A DNA stretch of 64,000 bases from Myxococcus dinghuensis (lineage in GTDB: Bacteria; Myxococcota; Myxococcia; Myxococcales; Myxococcaceae). The position numbers were made by a program, and so were the translations under genes. Under the pieces are notes generated by a model, which saw only the letters and a program-made list of their open reading frames with translations, was not told the DNA's origin and searched no databases. Below are positions 51,549 to 59,681 of this stretch, piece by piece (position 1 is the first letter of the stretch; each line of letters begins with the position of its first letter). Location of the stretch: the NCBI RefSeq assembly GCF_024198235.1, contig NZ_JAKCFB010000011.1, forward strand, positions 178,028-242,027. The letters are read 5' to 3'.

Positions 51549-53045
51549 CTACTGGAGCACGCTCACGCCGATGCCCGGCGCCTCGCCCCCGTGCAGCCAC
51601 GTGGCCACGGCGGCCCCGTCCTCGCCCACGGACAGCCGGGGCGTGCCCGTCAGCGGGATGGACGTCTCGTCGAGCTTGACCGCGCGCCCCCAGCCCTGGC
51701 CCGGCGCATAGCGGCTGGTGAAGATGCGCTGCCGGTCGGACGCCAGCTCCTGCGCCCAGACGGCGATGAACTGTCCCTGGGGGCCGTTGGCCAGCCAGGG
51801 CTCGCGCGCGTTGCCCTCGGACTGCACGCCGAAGTCGCCGTAGCCCTCGCGCCAGCCCTGCGCGAAGTCGTACGCGCGGGAGGACAGCCGCACCCGCGTC
51901 CCGTCGAAGCGGGGCCACACCACCAGGGTGCGCCCGTTGCGCTCCGGCGTGGCCCGCCCCGCGCTCGTCGTGCCCAGCGCCGTCTCCAGCCGCTCCGGCG
52001 TGCCCCACCCGGTGCCGGGCGTGAAGCGCCGCGCCCACAGCTCCACCTGCACGGAGGCAATCTCGCTCCACACCGCGAGGACGGAGCCCTGGGGCCCCGC
52101 CACCGCCTCCGTGTTGTAGCCCTCGACGCCCGCCGCGTTGACCTGCTCCGCCGCGAGCCAGCCGTCCTCCGGCGTCCAGCGCGCCACCCAGGCGCCGAGC
52201 AGGCCCTCGAACTCGTCGAGCCGGTACCACGCCACCACCGCGTGGCCGTCCTGGCCGAGCGACAGCCGCGGCTCCAGCGAGAAGCCCGGCACCGGCGTGT
52301 CGATGCGGCGCGCCTCGCCCCAGCCCTCGTCGCCCTCGAGGCGCGCGGCCCAGATGTTCTCGCTGAAGGTGTCGCCGTCGAACTGCGACCACGTCAGCGT
52401 GGCGTTGCCGCCCATGTCGATGGCCAGCTGGAACGCCGTCGGCTCGCCCAGGGGGACGGCCATCACCGGGTCCGGCTTGAGCCAGCCCTCGCCGGGCGTG
52501 AAGCGGCTCGCCCACAGCTCCACGGGCGACGTGCCCTCCGACTGCATCCAGACGGCGAGCGCCCGCCCCGAGGCGTCCAGCACCACCTGCGGCTGACGCG
52601 CCGTCAGGGGCGCCTGCGGCGAGCGGCGGAACAGGCCCAGGGCCTCCGCGGGCGTCCAGCCGGTGTCCGGCTCCAGCACGCTGAACCACAGCCGCTCGTC
52701 CCGGCCGTCCGACTCCGACCACAGCGCCAGCGCGTGGCCCGCGTCCTCCATCGCGACCCAGGGCGCGTTGGGCGTCAGGCCCGGCGTCCCCATGACACAC
52801 GGCTCCGCCCACCAGCGCCGGCCGTCCGGGCCCAGGTCCTCCTGGGCCAGCGACGGCGTCGCGCGCGAGGCGAGCACGCCCGGCCACGGCAGCGACACCG
52901 GCGAGGTCGGCGGTTGGAAGGGGGACTGCGCGGGCGGACGTTCGGGGCAGAACCCCGGCGGCGCCGGAATGGGCGGCTCCTCACCACAGCCCCCCTGCGT
53001 CCACAGCACAGACACCAGCACGCTGACGACGACGGCGTTTCGCAT
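51549..53045 (-). CDS. Lipoprotein with repeated six- or seven-bladed propeller-like motifs
   Basis: 498 aa from the ATG at 53045 (GGAGC ribosome site). The signal ends at Cys19 (LVSVLWTQGGC). After a Pro-rich linker about eight repeats of 50-60 residues share a pattern like P-x-V/L-x-x-D-x-x-G-x-A-x-A-V-W (LDASGRALAVWMQ, IDMGGNATLTWSQ, LGQDGHAVVAWYR), a beta-propeller signature found in many uncharacterised myxobacterial lipoproteins. No catalytic motif is seen. It probably binds a surface or matrix ligand. Confidence 0.75.
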   Translation of the reverse strand: MRNAVVVSVLVSVLWTQGGCGEEPPIPAPPGFCPERPPAQSPFQPPTSPVSLPWPGVLASRATPSLAQEDLGPDGRRWWAEPCVMGTPGLTPNAPWVAMEDAGHALALWSESDGRDERLWFSVLEPDTGWTPAEALGLFRRSPQAPLTARQPQVVLDASGRALAVWMQSEGTSPVELWASRFTPGEGWLKPDPVMAVPLGEPTAFQLAIDMGGNATLTWSQFDGDTFSENIWAARLEGDEGWGEARRIDTPVPGFSLEPRLSLGQDGHAVVAWYRLDEFEGLLGAWVARWTPEDGWLAAEQVNAAGVEGYNTEAVAGPQGSVLAVWSEIASVQVELWARRFTPGTGWGTPERLETALGTTSAGRATPERNGRTLVVWPRFDGTRVRLSSRAYDFAQGWREGYGDFGVQSEGNAREPWLANGPQGQFIAVWAQELASDRQRIFTSRYAPGQGWGRAVKLDETSIPLTGTPRLSVGEDGAAVATWLHGGEAPGIGVSVLQ

Positions 53046-53086
53046 CCTTGCTCCTGCCACGTCCGGGTTGTCCACACACGCAACGA

Positions 53087-53119
53087 CGCCCCACCGGTGG
53101 AGACTCAACCGGTGGGGCG
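53087..53119 (-). terminator. Perfect 12-bp hairpin after the Hint-domain gene
   Basis: CGCCCCACCGGT (53087-53098), 9-nt loop, ACCGGTGGGGCG (53108-53119), with no mismatch. It lies 57-89 nt after the stop at 53176 on the minus strand and before the next gene. It is the strongest hairpin noticed in the window. No T-tract follows, which is common in high-GC terminators. Confidence 0.6.
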
Positions 53120-53175
53120 CCAGGGCCGGACGTCACCCCGGAAGGGGCCGTCCGGCGATGCTGCCTTCGGGCCGA

Positions 53176-55074
53176 CTAGCGCTGGCCCGCCACGAACGAC
53201 GGCGACTGGGTGTAGTCCTGGTGCCAGACGGTGGGCAGCCGCTCGAGGATGGCGCGCGTGTCCGCCACCGGCGCGGACATGTCGCCCTGCATGGCATTGT
53301 CGCCCACGCGGATGCCATTGGCGAACAGCGTGTTGGCGTCCTTGCCCGCCTTGGCCAGCTCCGCCGGGGTGCCCAGGTTGAAGTTGTAGACCTTGCCCGT
53401 GTACTTGGTGCGGGTGATCTGGGTCAGCGTGGCATCGCCGTCGCGGGTGCTGACGCGGTCGTTGACCTTCAGCGCGCTGGCGAACACCGCCTTGCCGTTG
53501 GCCAGGATGACCGGGTGCTTCTCCGTGAGGCTCACCGCGTGGCCCTTGTCGTCACGCAGGTTCACCATCAGGTCCTTCTCGCCACCGGACTGGACGTCCG
53601 TCACCGTGAGCATGTCGCCCTTGGCGTTGGTCACCAGCTTGTCGCCCTTCTTCACGGCCTCCACCGGGACGATGGTGCCGTCGGCCAGCACCACCTTCGT
53701 GCCCTCGGCCATGCAGCTGTTCCACACCATCACGCCGTACTGGTAGCGGTCGTCGCTCTTCAGGCGCACCGTCACGGTGGCGGGGAACTCCGCCGTGGTG
53801 CCGCACGTCACCTTCGTGCTCACGGTGATGACGTACTCCACCGCCTGGTTGATGATGCTCTGCGCGTTGCAGTTCTCCGTGCCCGTGCCGGGGATGGACG
53901 TCTCACGCGTCATGTTCGCCAAGAGCTTGGGCGTGAACGTGTTCTGCCCGATGCCGCCGTCGAGCTGCGACCCGATGACCTGCTGGGTCATGCACGTGCC
54001 GCCGGTGACCGTCTTGACCAGGCGCACCTTGGAGGAGTCCTTGTTGATGCTCTTCACGACGCAGTTGATGCTGTTGCGCGAGCCCGCGTTGAAGGTGAAC
54101 TGCGTGGGCACGTAGACGTTGGTGTTGACCCACGTCTCCGTGGTGGGGAAGTTGTTGGCGGCGTCACCCACCCACGACGTGGTGATGGCGGTGTTGCGCA
54201 TCGCGACGCTCGTCGGCGTGGCCGGGCCCGCGGGGGCCAGCGAGGAGCCGGAGACGACGGCGGCGGCGTAGTCACAGTCCATGCCACCGCGCATCTGGCA
54301 CAGCTCCGTGTTGGGCTTGGCGGCGCCGGCCAGGCGCGGGTGGATGATGGTCAGGTTCGCCGCGCCCGGCGTCGACGCGGTCTGGGCGCGCAGGTAGGTG
54401 ACGACCTCCTCGCCCGTGTTCTCGTTCATCGCGATCATCATCGAGTCCAGGACGAGCTGCCGGTCCAGGTTGGTCGGGATGGCCGGGTTGACGATGACGT
54501 CGTCGAAGCTCTGGCCCGCCGCGAACTCCTCGCCGGAGGCCGAGTCCACGATGAGGTTCTCCGTCTCCGGCATGTTGGAGTTGAAGGCGACGATGTCCGT
54601 GTAGACGTAGCTGGCGCCGTTGAGGCACGCGGCCCAGGGGTTGCTCTTGTAGGTGCGCAGCGAGCCGGAGGGGACGCCGCGACCCAGGCTGAGGAAGTGG
54701 TCACAGCCCCAGTTGGTGATGGCGAGGGCCTCCGGCTGCTTGCCGGCCTGGCGCGCCAGGGCCTTCTCCCGGGCGAGCCCCAGCCGCTCGAACAGCTTGG
54801 GCGCGTTGGCCGCCGTCTTGCCGGAGCCCTTCAGCCGGTTGAGCACGAAGCGGTACTGGTTGGGGTCCGCCAGGTCGATGGCGACCGCCTCGGTCGAGGC
54901 GCCGCGCGACTTCTCCTCGTGGATGCGGCGCATGTACTGCGAGTCCTCCGTCAACGTCGCGCGGTCCAGACCGCGGTCCAGGGCGCGCAGCGGGACGGCC
55001 CACGCGGACGTCGCGAGCGCGACGAGCGGCAGGGCCGCGGAAACAGGTACCGAGAAACGCGAGAACGGCTTCAT
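53176..55074 (-). CDS. Exported protein with C-terminal Hint (hedgehog/intein) domain
   Basis: 632 aa, signal peptide 1-26 (ALPLVALATSAWA). The N-terminal 27-450 is an exported domain of unknown family with about nine Cys and repeated Ala/Asn/Thr strands. A Hint domain begins at Cys454 (WNSCMAEGTKVVLADG) and continues to about 600. The signature T-x2-H (SLTEKHPV, Thr517/His520), the GDKLV turn and the closing strand TKYTGKVYNFNL are present. Hint domains with this layout self-cleave or catalyse an N-S acyl shift at the Cys. Terminal extein-like residues after 600 run to 632. A GAGGGGG ribosome site precedes the ATG. It may be processed on or after secretion. Confidence 0.82.
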   Translation of the reverse strand: MKPFSRFSVPVSAALPLVALATSAWAVPLRALDRGLDRATLTEDSQYMRRIHEEKSRGASTEAVAIDLADPNQYRFVLNRLKGSGKTAANAPKLFERLGLAREKALARQAGKQPEALAITNWGCDHFLSLGRGVPSGSLRTYKSNPWAACLNGASYVYTDIVAFNSNMPETENLIVDSASGEEFAAGQSFDDVIVNPAIPTNLDRQLVLDSMMIAMNENTGEEVVTYLRAQTASTPGAANLTIIHPRLAGAAKPNTELCQMRGGMDCDYAAAVVSGSSLAPAGPATPTSVAMRNTAITTSWVGDAANNFPTTETWVNTNVYVPTQFTFNAGSRNSINCVVKSINKDSSKVRLVKTVTGGTCMTQQVIGSQLDGGIGQNTFTPKLLANMTRETSIPGTGTENCNAQSIINQAVEYVITVSTKVTCGTTAEFPATVTVRLKSDDRYQYGVMVWNSCMAEGTKVVLADGTIVPVEAVKKGDKLVTNAKGDMLTVTDVQSGGEKDLMVNLRDDKGHAVSLTEKHPVILANGKAVFASALKVNDRVSTRDGDATLTQITRTKYTGKVYNFNLGTPAELAKAGKDANTLFANGIRVGDNAMQGDMSAPVADTRAILERLPTVWHQDYTQSPSFVAGQR

Positions 55075-55353
55075 GTGTTACCCCCTCGAAGTGCAGTGGA
55101 CTGCCTTGGCAACGACCCACACGTCCACGACGGCTGTGACGACTGTCCTGGATGCGAGTCCCCTCCGTCGTGGACGCCGGAGCCGGACGCGACCACCGCG
55201 TCCGACCGCCGGAGGAGACCGAGCCCCCCTGGGCGGGGCGCATGGAGCGCCCGCCCTGCTCGCGTACCGCACTGCAAGGTGTCCCCACGGACGCGGGGGT
55301 GCCGGACTGCCACCCGCGGGGACACCGGATTCCAACGCCCAGGCCCGCGGCGA

Positions 55354-56952
55354 CTAGCCGCAGGACAGCTCGCACACGTCCACGGCCTGCTCCACGCAGA
55401 TGACGTCCCACAGGTCCGTGCAGCAGAACGGGTCGCCCTCGCACACGGTCGTCGTGCACGCCGAGCAGGTGGTCGGCATGCGGTTGCCGGGGCTGCACGG
55501 GTTGCGGCACGCGCGGGGCTTGCCCAGGTAGGCCTCGAACACCGCCTTGCGGTGCGGCAGGAACGTGCCCGTGAGCGCGGAGGAGATGATGAAGCGCGGG
55601 CCGTCCGGGCCGGTCTCCGTCGTCTCCGCGATGTGCGTGAAGCCCAGCGAGTTGGGCCACGTCAGGCCGCCGCCCAGGCTGGTGCCGTTGCTCAACTGGT
55701 GGCAGCCGGCGCACGACAGGGCCCCGGCGCGCGCGACGATTTGGTTGGCCGTCAGCGTGCTGCCGATGCGGGTCAGCTCCGCGGTGATGAGGTTGCGCAG
55801 CGTGGACGTCCCGGTCCCGAACTGGAAGGGGTAGTTGTTCTCCGTGGCCTGCGCGTCGCTCTGGCCGCCGTTGAACTGGTCCTGCACCGCCATGTTGAAG
55901 AGGTTGATGTCGGGGTTGGCCAGCGCCTCCACCTGGGTGGCGAAGAAGAGGCGGAAGTCCTCGGCGCGCGCGTGCGTGCTCGTCGGGTTGAACAGGCCGC
56001 CGAACGGGTTCACCTTGTCCGTGGCCATGAGGGCCCGCAGCGACGTGCAGCCCGTGCTGTTGCAGGTCTTCTGCAGCTTGAACTCGCGCAGGTTCCAGTT
56101 GCCGCCCATGAACTGGTTGGTGCGGATCTGCCCGTCACCCGTCGCCGGGTTGGCGCCGTAGTTGTCGATGTGCACCACCGGCCGGAAGCCGGGCAGGCCC
56201 TGCATGTAGAAGGTGTGCAGCGCCGTGGCGCGCTCGGTGACGCTCGGCGTGGCGCTCAGCTTCGCCCAGAAGTCCGCCACCGGGAGGCAGCCCTCCAGCC
56301 CCTGGTCCGGGTTGGGGTTGGGCAGCACCGCCTCGAAAATCATGAAGTTGCGGCCGCCGCCGTTGCGCGCGAAGACGATGCGGTACTCGCCGCAGTTGGC
56401 CCCGTCCGCCGGCGCCAGGTCGAAGCGGTTGAACAGGCCCAGCGCCTTGTAGCCGTTGGTGCCGGTGGACGGGTTGAACGGGTCCTGCGAGGCCTGGGAG
56501 CCCTCCGTCCGGGGACATTGATAGGGATAGGTGTTGAACTGCGCCTGGTTGCCGACGACCACGTCGTTACAGTGCTGCCCCAGGCTCAGGCCCGGCTTCT
56601 GGTTCTGCGTGTCCCAGAGCTGCCGGTACAGCAGCAGGCTGGTCTGTCCCGGCACGCCGCCCTGCGCGACGAGCTGGTCCAGCACCTCCTTGAGGCTGAA
56701 CGTGCTCACGATGGCCTGGTCCGTCACCGCCAGCGACTTGCGCGGGTCCACCGTCAACACCGCCATCGCGGACTTGTCGCCGGAGCTGGAGTCCAGCAGC
56801 AGGCCGATACCACCACGCTCCGAATGGAGCCGGTTCGACTGCACGGGCCGGGGCGCGGGCTGCGCCTCCTCGACCTCCGGCTGCGTGCCACAGCCGACGA
56901 GCGCCAGCATCGACGCAAAAGCAAGACACGAGCGCCTCGCGCGCTTGTTCAT
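55354..56952 (-). CDS. Lipoprotein with a c-type-haem CxxCH motif and Cys-rich C-terminus
   Basis: 532 aa with lipoprotein signal ending at Cys21 (ASMLALVGC). Much of the protein (40-400) is mixed alpha/beta and unrecognised. CAGCH at 414-418 is a possible covalent haem site, and a nearby Met could be an axial ligand; only one such motif is present. Residues 482-531 hold ten Cys in a CxxxC...CxxC...CC pattern with (F)CCTDLWDVICVEQAVDVC, a motif repeated in exported myxobacterial proteins. A single haem in an exported redox or sensor protein is plausible but unproven. Confidence 0.65.
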   Translation of the reverse strand: MNKRARRSCLAFASMLALVGCGTQPEVEEAQPAPRPVQSNRLHSERGGIGLLLDSSSGDKSAMAVLTVDPRKSLAVTDQAIVSTFSLKEVLDQLVAQGGVPGQTSLLLYRQLWDTQNQKPGLSLGQHCNDVVVGNQAQFNTYPYQCPRTEGSQASQDPFNPSTGTNGYKALGLFNRFDLAPADGANCGEYRIVFARNGGGRNFMIFEAVLPNPNPDQGLEGCLPVADFWAKLSATPSVTERATALHTFYMQGLPGFRPVVHIDNYGANPATGDGQIRTNQFMGGNWNLREFKLQKTCNSTGCTSLRALMATDKVNPFGGLFNPTSTHARAEDFRLFFATQVEALANPDINLFNMAVQDQFNGGQSDAQATENNYPFQFGTGTSTLRNLITAELTRIGSTLTANQIVARAGALSCAGCHQLSNGTSLGGGLTWPNSLGFTHIAETTETGPDGPRFIISSALTGTFLPHRKAVFEAYLGKPRACRNPCSPGNRMPTTCSACTTTVCEGDPFCCTDLWDVICVEQAVDVCELSCG

Positions 56953-57007
56953 GGGCTTCCCCCTCTTCGTTCCACTGCTGGTTTCAGATCAGCGGTACAA
57001 CGGCGCC

Positions 57008-57036
57008 CTTATGAGCCAATGCTCAAACATTTACAA
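57008..57036 (-). promoter_or_regulatory. Candidate promoter of the CxxCH lipoprotein gene
   Basis: TTGTAA (57036-57031), 17-base spacer, CATAAG (57013-57008) on the minus strand, in a clearly AT-rich stretch of an otherwise GC-rich genome. The distance to the ATG at 56952 is about 50 nt. Confidence 0.4.
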
Positions 57037-57068
57037 GACGCAAAGTGAAAAATCTCGACATCTGAGTG

Positions 57069-57136
57069 AGTCAGCCGACCCCGACATATCGGGACTTGGC
57101 CGACTGGTGAGGCTTTGACCCGGGGTCTGTCAAACC
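57069..57136 (-). terminator. Hairpins after the Cys-rich lipoprotein gene
   Basis: On the minus strand, GGTTTGAC pairs with GTCAAA(G)CC at 57112-57136, followed by a dyad around CCCGA-CATA-TCGGG (57080-57093) flanked by near-matching AGTC(A/G)GCC arms. They start about 14 nt after the stop at 57150. A run of five T lies some 20 nt further on the minus strand. Confidence 0.4.
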
Positions 57137-57149
57137 CGCGCGCGATGCG

Positions 57150-58184
57150 TCAATCAGGCAAGGCTTCCTGAGGACAGGCGGGAATCAGGCCCGCGCCCGG
57201 CCCGTCCAACTCCACCGTGGAGAGGCAGTTGGACCGGCAGACGCCGCCGGAGCAGTAGCTCCCCACCGCGCAGCAGGAGCCGTTGCAGAACACCCCCGTC
57301 TCACAGCACACGCGGACGCCGCTGTAGCAGACGCCGTTGTTGCAGGCGTCACCGGACGTACAGGAGTCCCCGTCGTCACACGCGGTGCCCGCGGCCTTCT
57401 TCGCGTACGAACAAGCGCCCGTCGTCGTGTTGCACGTGCCCAGCCGCTCGAAGCAGGTGCCAGGCGGTGTCTTGCATGACACGGCGGTCCCGACACATGC
57501 CCCCGTCGCGCTACATGTCTCGTTGAGGGTGCAAGCATCGGAATCGTTACACGCCGAGCCGACGGCGCGGGGGGTGTAGACACAGGTCGAGCCGTCACAC
57601 GTCCCGTTCGGGAGGAAGCAGGGGCCCGGGGGCGTGTTGCAGGCGCCGCAGGAGGACGGCACCGGGTCGATGTTGAGCTGGAAGAGACCGCAGGAGGTGC
57701 CCTTGCCGTCCACCGTGATTCGCACCTCCTGGTTCCTCGCCAGGTTCACCGGGGCCGCGGAGGTGAGCGTCAGGCTGGACGCGTTGTCGTTGCACCCGAG
57801 CGACGCGCCGGTGTTCCAGTCCGTCACCTGGACCACCGTGTCGAAGTTGGTGTTGTCCACCGGGTCGGTGGCGAAGGTGTAGCTGCCGTCGTACGGCGCG
57901 ATGAAGTGGAAGTGCATGTCCGACCCGCTGGTGCTCACGCAGGACGGCGTCACCTCGTTCGACGCGCCGCACGTGCGGCCGATGGCCACCGCGCGCCCCA
58001 CGCGCAGCCGCAGGTCCAGATAGGACGACGTGACGACGCGCGAGGACTGGGTGCCGAGCGACTCCTCGGGGACCGCGGGCTCCGAGGACGCGCCCTCCGG
58101 GAACGAAGCCTGGGTACAGCCCCCCACCCACACCATGAGGGCAAGACAGACACGTCCCCAACGGCCCGGACGGCGCGAAGGCAT
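57150..58184 (-). CDS. Cys-rich lipoprotein with disulfide repeats
   Basis: 344 aa from the ATG at 58184 (GGGGAG ribosome site). The lipoprotein signal ends at Cys23 (ALMVWVGGC). Residues 30-190 have a beta-rich domain (DSYTFATDPVDNTNFDTVVQVTDW-like strands). The C-terminal 190-340 contains about 30 Cys in degenerate repeats such as CNDSDACTLNETCSATGAC and CDDGDSCTSGDACNNGVC, an EGF/EB-like disulfide knot pattern. Exported and structurally rigid, it could be a surface or matrix protein. Two strong inverted repeats mark its promoter region. Confidence 0.75.
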   Translation of the reverse strand: MPSRRPGRWGRVCLALMVWVGGCTQASFPEGASSEPAVPEESLGTQSSRVVTSSYLDLRLRVGRAVAIGRTCGASNEVTPSCVSTSGSDMHFHFIAPYDGSYTFATDPVDNTNFDTVVQVTDWNTGASLGCNDNASSLTLTSAAPVNLARNQEVRITVDGKGTSCGLFQLNIDPVPSSCGACNTPPGPCFLPNGTCDGSTCVYTPRAVGSACNDSDACTLNETCSATGACVGTAVSCKTPPGTCFERLGTCNTTTGACSYAKKAAGTACDDGDSCTSGDACNNGVCYSGVRVCCETGVFCNGSCCAVGSYCSGGVCRSNCLSTVELDGPGAGLIPACPQEALPD

Positions 58185-58195
58185 GGCGCTCCCCA

Positions 58196-58240
58196 CTGTT
58201 CGACTCCGAACAGAATACACACTATGGGTGTGTATTTCCA
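58196..58240 (-). promoter_or_regulatory. Promoter with two perfect inverted repeats
   Basis: CTGTTCG-ACTC-CGAACAG (58196-58213) and AATACACAC-TATGG-GTGTGTATT (58214-58236) lie end to end. On the minus strand TGGAAA (58240-58235), 17 bases, TATTCT (58217-58212) form a candidate -35/-10, so the second repeat fills the spacer and the first overlaps the -10 and start region. This is a double operator layout. The palindromes could also be read as terminators for the operon ending at 58275. Confidence 0.45.
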
Positions 58241-58274
58241 GCCCCGTAACAAAACAGGGCCGCCCAGGCGCGCC

Positions 58275-58775
58275 TCAAGGCCTCACATGATTGCGCTCGG
58301 CATTCAGACGCCAGGGAGTGGTCTGGTCCGCCCACCACAGCCCCATCATCGCCAGGAATTCGGAGACGGGCCTGGCGTGTCGCACGGGGTGGTCCGGGCG
58401 CAGCGCCTCCCACCCCTTGTGCTCGAGCACGACGCGCGTCCCGCCGGGGGCCTGCTCGAAGCGCACGTCGACCTCCGTCTTCTCGCCGGGGGCGAAGTTC
58501 CTGCCGCGCCACTCGAAGCGCAGCCGCGCGCCGGGCTCCCACTGGAGCACGCGGCCAATCTCGAACGCGCCCTCCGCGTCCTCCTCCACCAGCCGCCCTC
58601 CCGCGCCTCCCTCGAAGCGCACCACGCTCCGGGGCGAGGCGGAGCCGCGGAAGCGCACGCCGCGCCGCCACCACAGGTCGGTCTCCTCGGTGAAGACGGT
58701 GAAGGCGACGTCCGGCGCCACGCGGATGAACGTGGTCACCCGCGCGACCTGGGGTTGCGGGTCGGCGGCGCTCAC
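58275..58775 (-). CDS. AHSA1/SRPBCC-family protein
   Basis: 166 aa from a GTG overlapping the ArsR stop (GTGA 58772-58775). The START/AHA1 fold shows in ARVTTFIRVAPDVAFTVFTE, WWRRGVRF, GGRLVEEDAEGAFEIGRVLQWEPGARLRFEWR and the C-terminal helix (VSEFLAMMGLWW). Proteins of this type paired with ArsR regulators are widespread and bind small hydrophobic ligands or modify stress responses; substrate unknown. It is the last gene of the three-gene operon. Confidence 0.82.
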   Translation of the reverse strand: MSAADPQPQVARVTTFIRVAPDVAFTVFTEETDLWWRRGVRFRGSASPRSVVRFEGGAGGRLVEEDAEGAFEIGRVLQWEPGARLRFEWRGRNFAPGEKTEVDVRFEQAPGGTRVVLEHKGWEALRPDHPVRHARPVSEFLAMMGLWWADQTTPWRLNAERNHVRP

Positions 58776-59119
58776 GGGCCCTTCCTCCCGCGCGTGCGCT
58801 CGGCGTGCGCCTTGAAGGCGTCGAGCTGGTCGCCCCAGAAGGCCTCCACCTCGTCGAGCCACGCGCGCAGTTCGGAGAAGGGCTCCGGGCGCAGGCGGTA
58901 GAGCTTCACGCGGGCGTCGTCGTCCACGGCCTCCTCCTCCACCAGGCCCGTCTGGCGCAGCACGCGCAGGTGCCGGCTCATCGCCGGCGGCGTCATCTCG
59001 AAGGCGGCGGCGAGCTCCCCCGCGCGGCGCGGACGCTTGCGCAGCAGGTCGATGACCCCGCGGCGCGTGGGGTCCGCCAGGGCGGTGAGGGTCTGGTCCA
59101 GTCGACGGGCGGCACCCAT
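58772..59119 (-). CDS. ArsR-family winged-helix repressor
   Basis: 115 aa. The helix-turn-helix is at about 32-60 (AGELAAAFEMTPPAMSRHLRVLRQTGLV). There is no metal-type CxCxxC motif, so it belongs to the metal-independent ArsR group paired with AHSA1 proteins. It likely represses its own operon through the palindrome at 59608-59623. It is coupled to the AHSA1 gene by overlap, and the VOC gene ends 19 bp before it. Confidence 0.88.
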   Translation of the reverse strand: MGAARRLDQTLTALADPTRRGVIDLLRKRPRRAGELAAAFEMTPPAMSRHLRVLRQTGLVEEEAVDDDARVKLYRLRPEPFSELRAWLDEVEAFWGDQLDAFKAHAERTRGRKGP

Positions 59120-59138
59120 GGCGTCCTCGCTCCCGTCC

Positions 59139-59561
59139 TCAGCCCTTCATGCGCTGCACGAACCACCAGGTGTGGCCCTCGGGGTCCTCGGCGGAGTAGC
59201 TCCGGTCGGTCCAGTAGTCGTCGCCGTAGTCGCTCGTGCGCGGCTCCGTGGTGATTCGCGCGCCCGCGGCGCGCGCCCGCGCGCAGTGCGCGTCCACGTC
59301 GTCCACGTAGAGCATCAGGTACGCGCTGCCGGGCCCCGCCTGGACGCCCGGACGCTGCTCGCGCAGCTTCTGCAGCGAGTTGACCAGGACCAGGCCCTCT
59401 CCGAAGACGAGCTCGGAGTGGACGACGACGCCCGGCCCCGCCTCCACCTTCAGCCGCGTCTCGAAGCCGAAGACCCGGCACAGGAAGTCGATGGCCGCCG
59501 GGGCGTCCTCGTAGAACAACCCCGGCGTGACGCGCGTCCAGCCCTCGGGAACCTGTCGCAT
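59139..59561 (-). CDS. VOC-family protein (YhlB/PhnB-like)
   Basis: 140 aa from the ATG at 59561, fixed by GGGAGGAGG 7 nt upstream. One VOC module: GLFYEDAPAAIDFLCRVFGFE, HSELVFGEGLVLV, LMLYVDDVDAHCARARAAGA, AEDPEGHTWWFVQR. This PhnB/YhlB-like subgroup often sits with ArsR and AHSA1 genes. It is the first gene of the operon. Confidence 0.85.
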   Translation of the reverse strand: MRQVPEGWTRVTPGLFYEDAPAAIDFLCRVFGFETRLKVEAGPGVVVHSELVFGEGLVLVNSLQKLREQRPGVQAGPGSAYLMLYVDDVDAHCARARAAGARITTEPRTSDYGDDYWTDRSYSAEDPEGHTWWFVQRMKG

Positions 59562-59604
59562 GACCTGCCTCCTCCCACGTGAAGTGGTTGTCGATTCGAG
59601 GCAA

Positions 59605-59633
59605 TATTTAACGTGTGCGTTAACATTTCGCAA
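59605..59633 (-). promoter_or_regulatory. ArsR-type operator in the VOC-arsR-AHSA1 promoter
   Basis: TTAACG-TGTG-CGTTAA (59608-59623) is a perfect 6-bp inverted repeat in an AT-rich patch. On the minus strand TTGCGA (59633-59628), 17 bases, TAAATA (59610-59605) is the candidate promoter, and the palindrome lies between and over the -10. Dimeric ArsR proteins bind such 12-2-12-like sites, so autorepression is expected. Confidence 0.6.
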
Positions 59634-59681
59634 GTCGCGCGGCGAGCGAGGGCGTGCGGGCCCTCGCCCGGGCCCTGGGGG

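Noticed and set aside
58196..58213. LexA-type SOS box (GAAC-N4-GTTC).
   Set aside because: The arms are in the opposite order (GTTC...GAAC), so it does not match the known LexA boxes.
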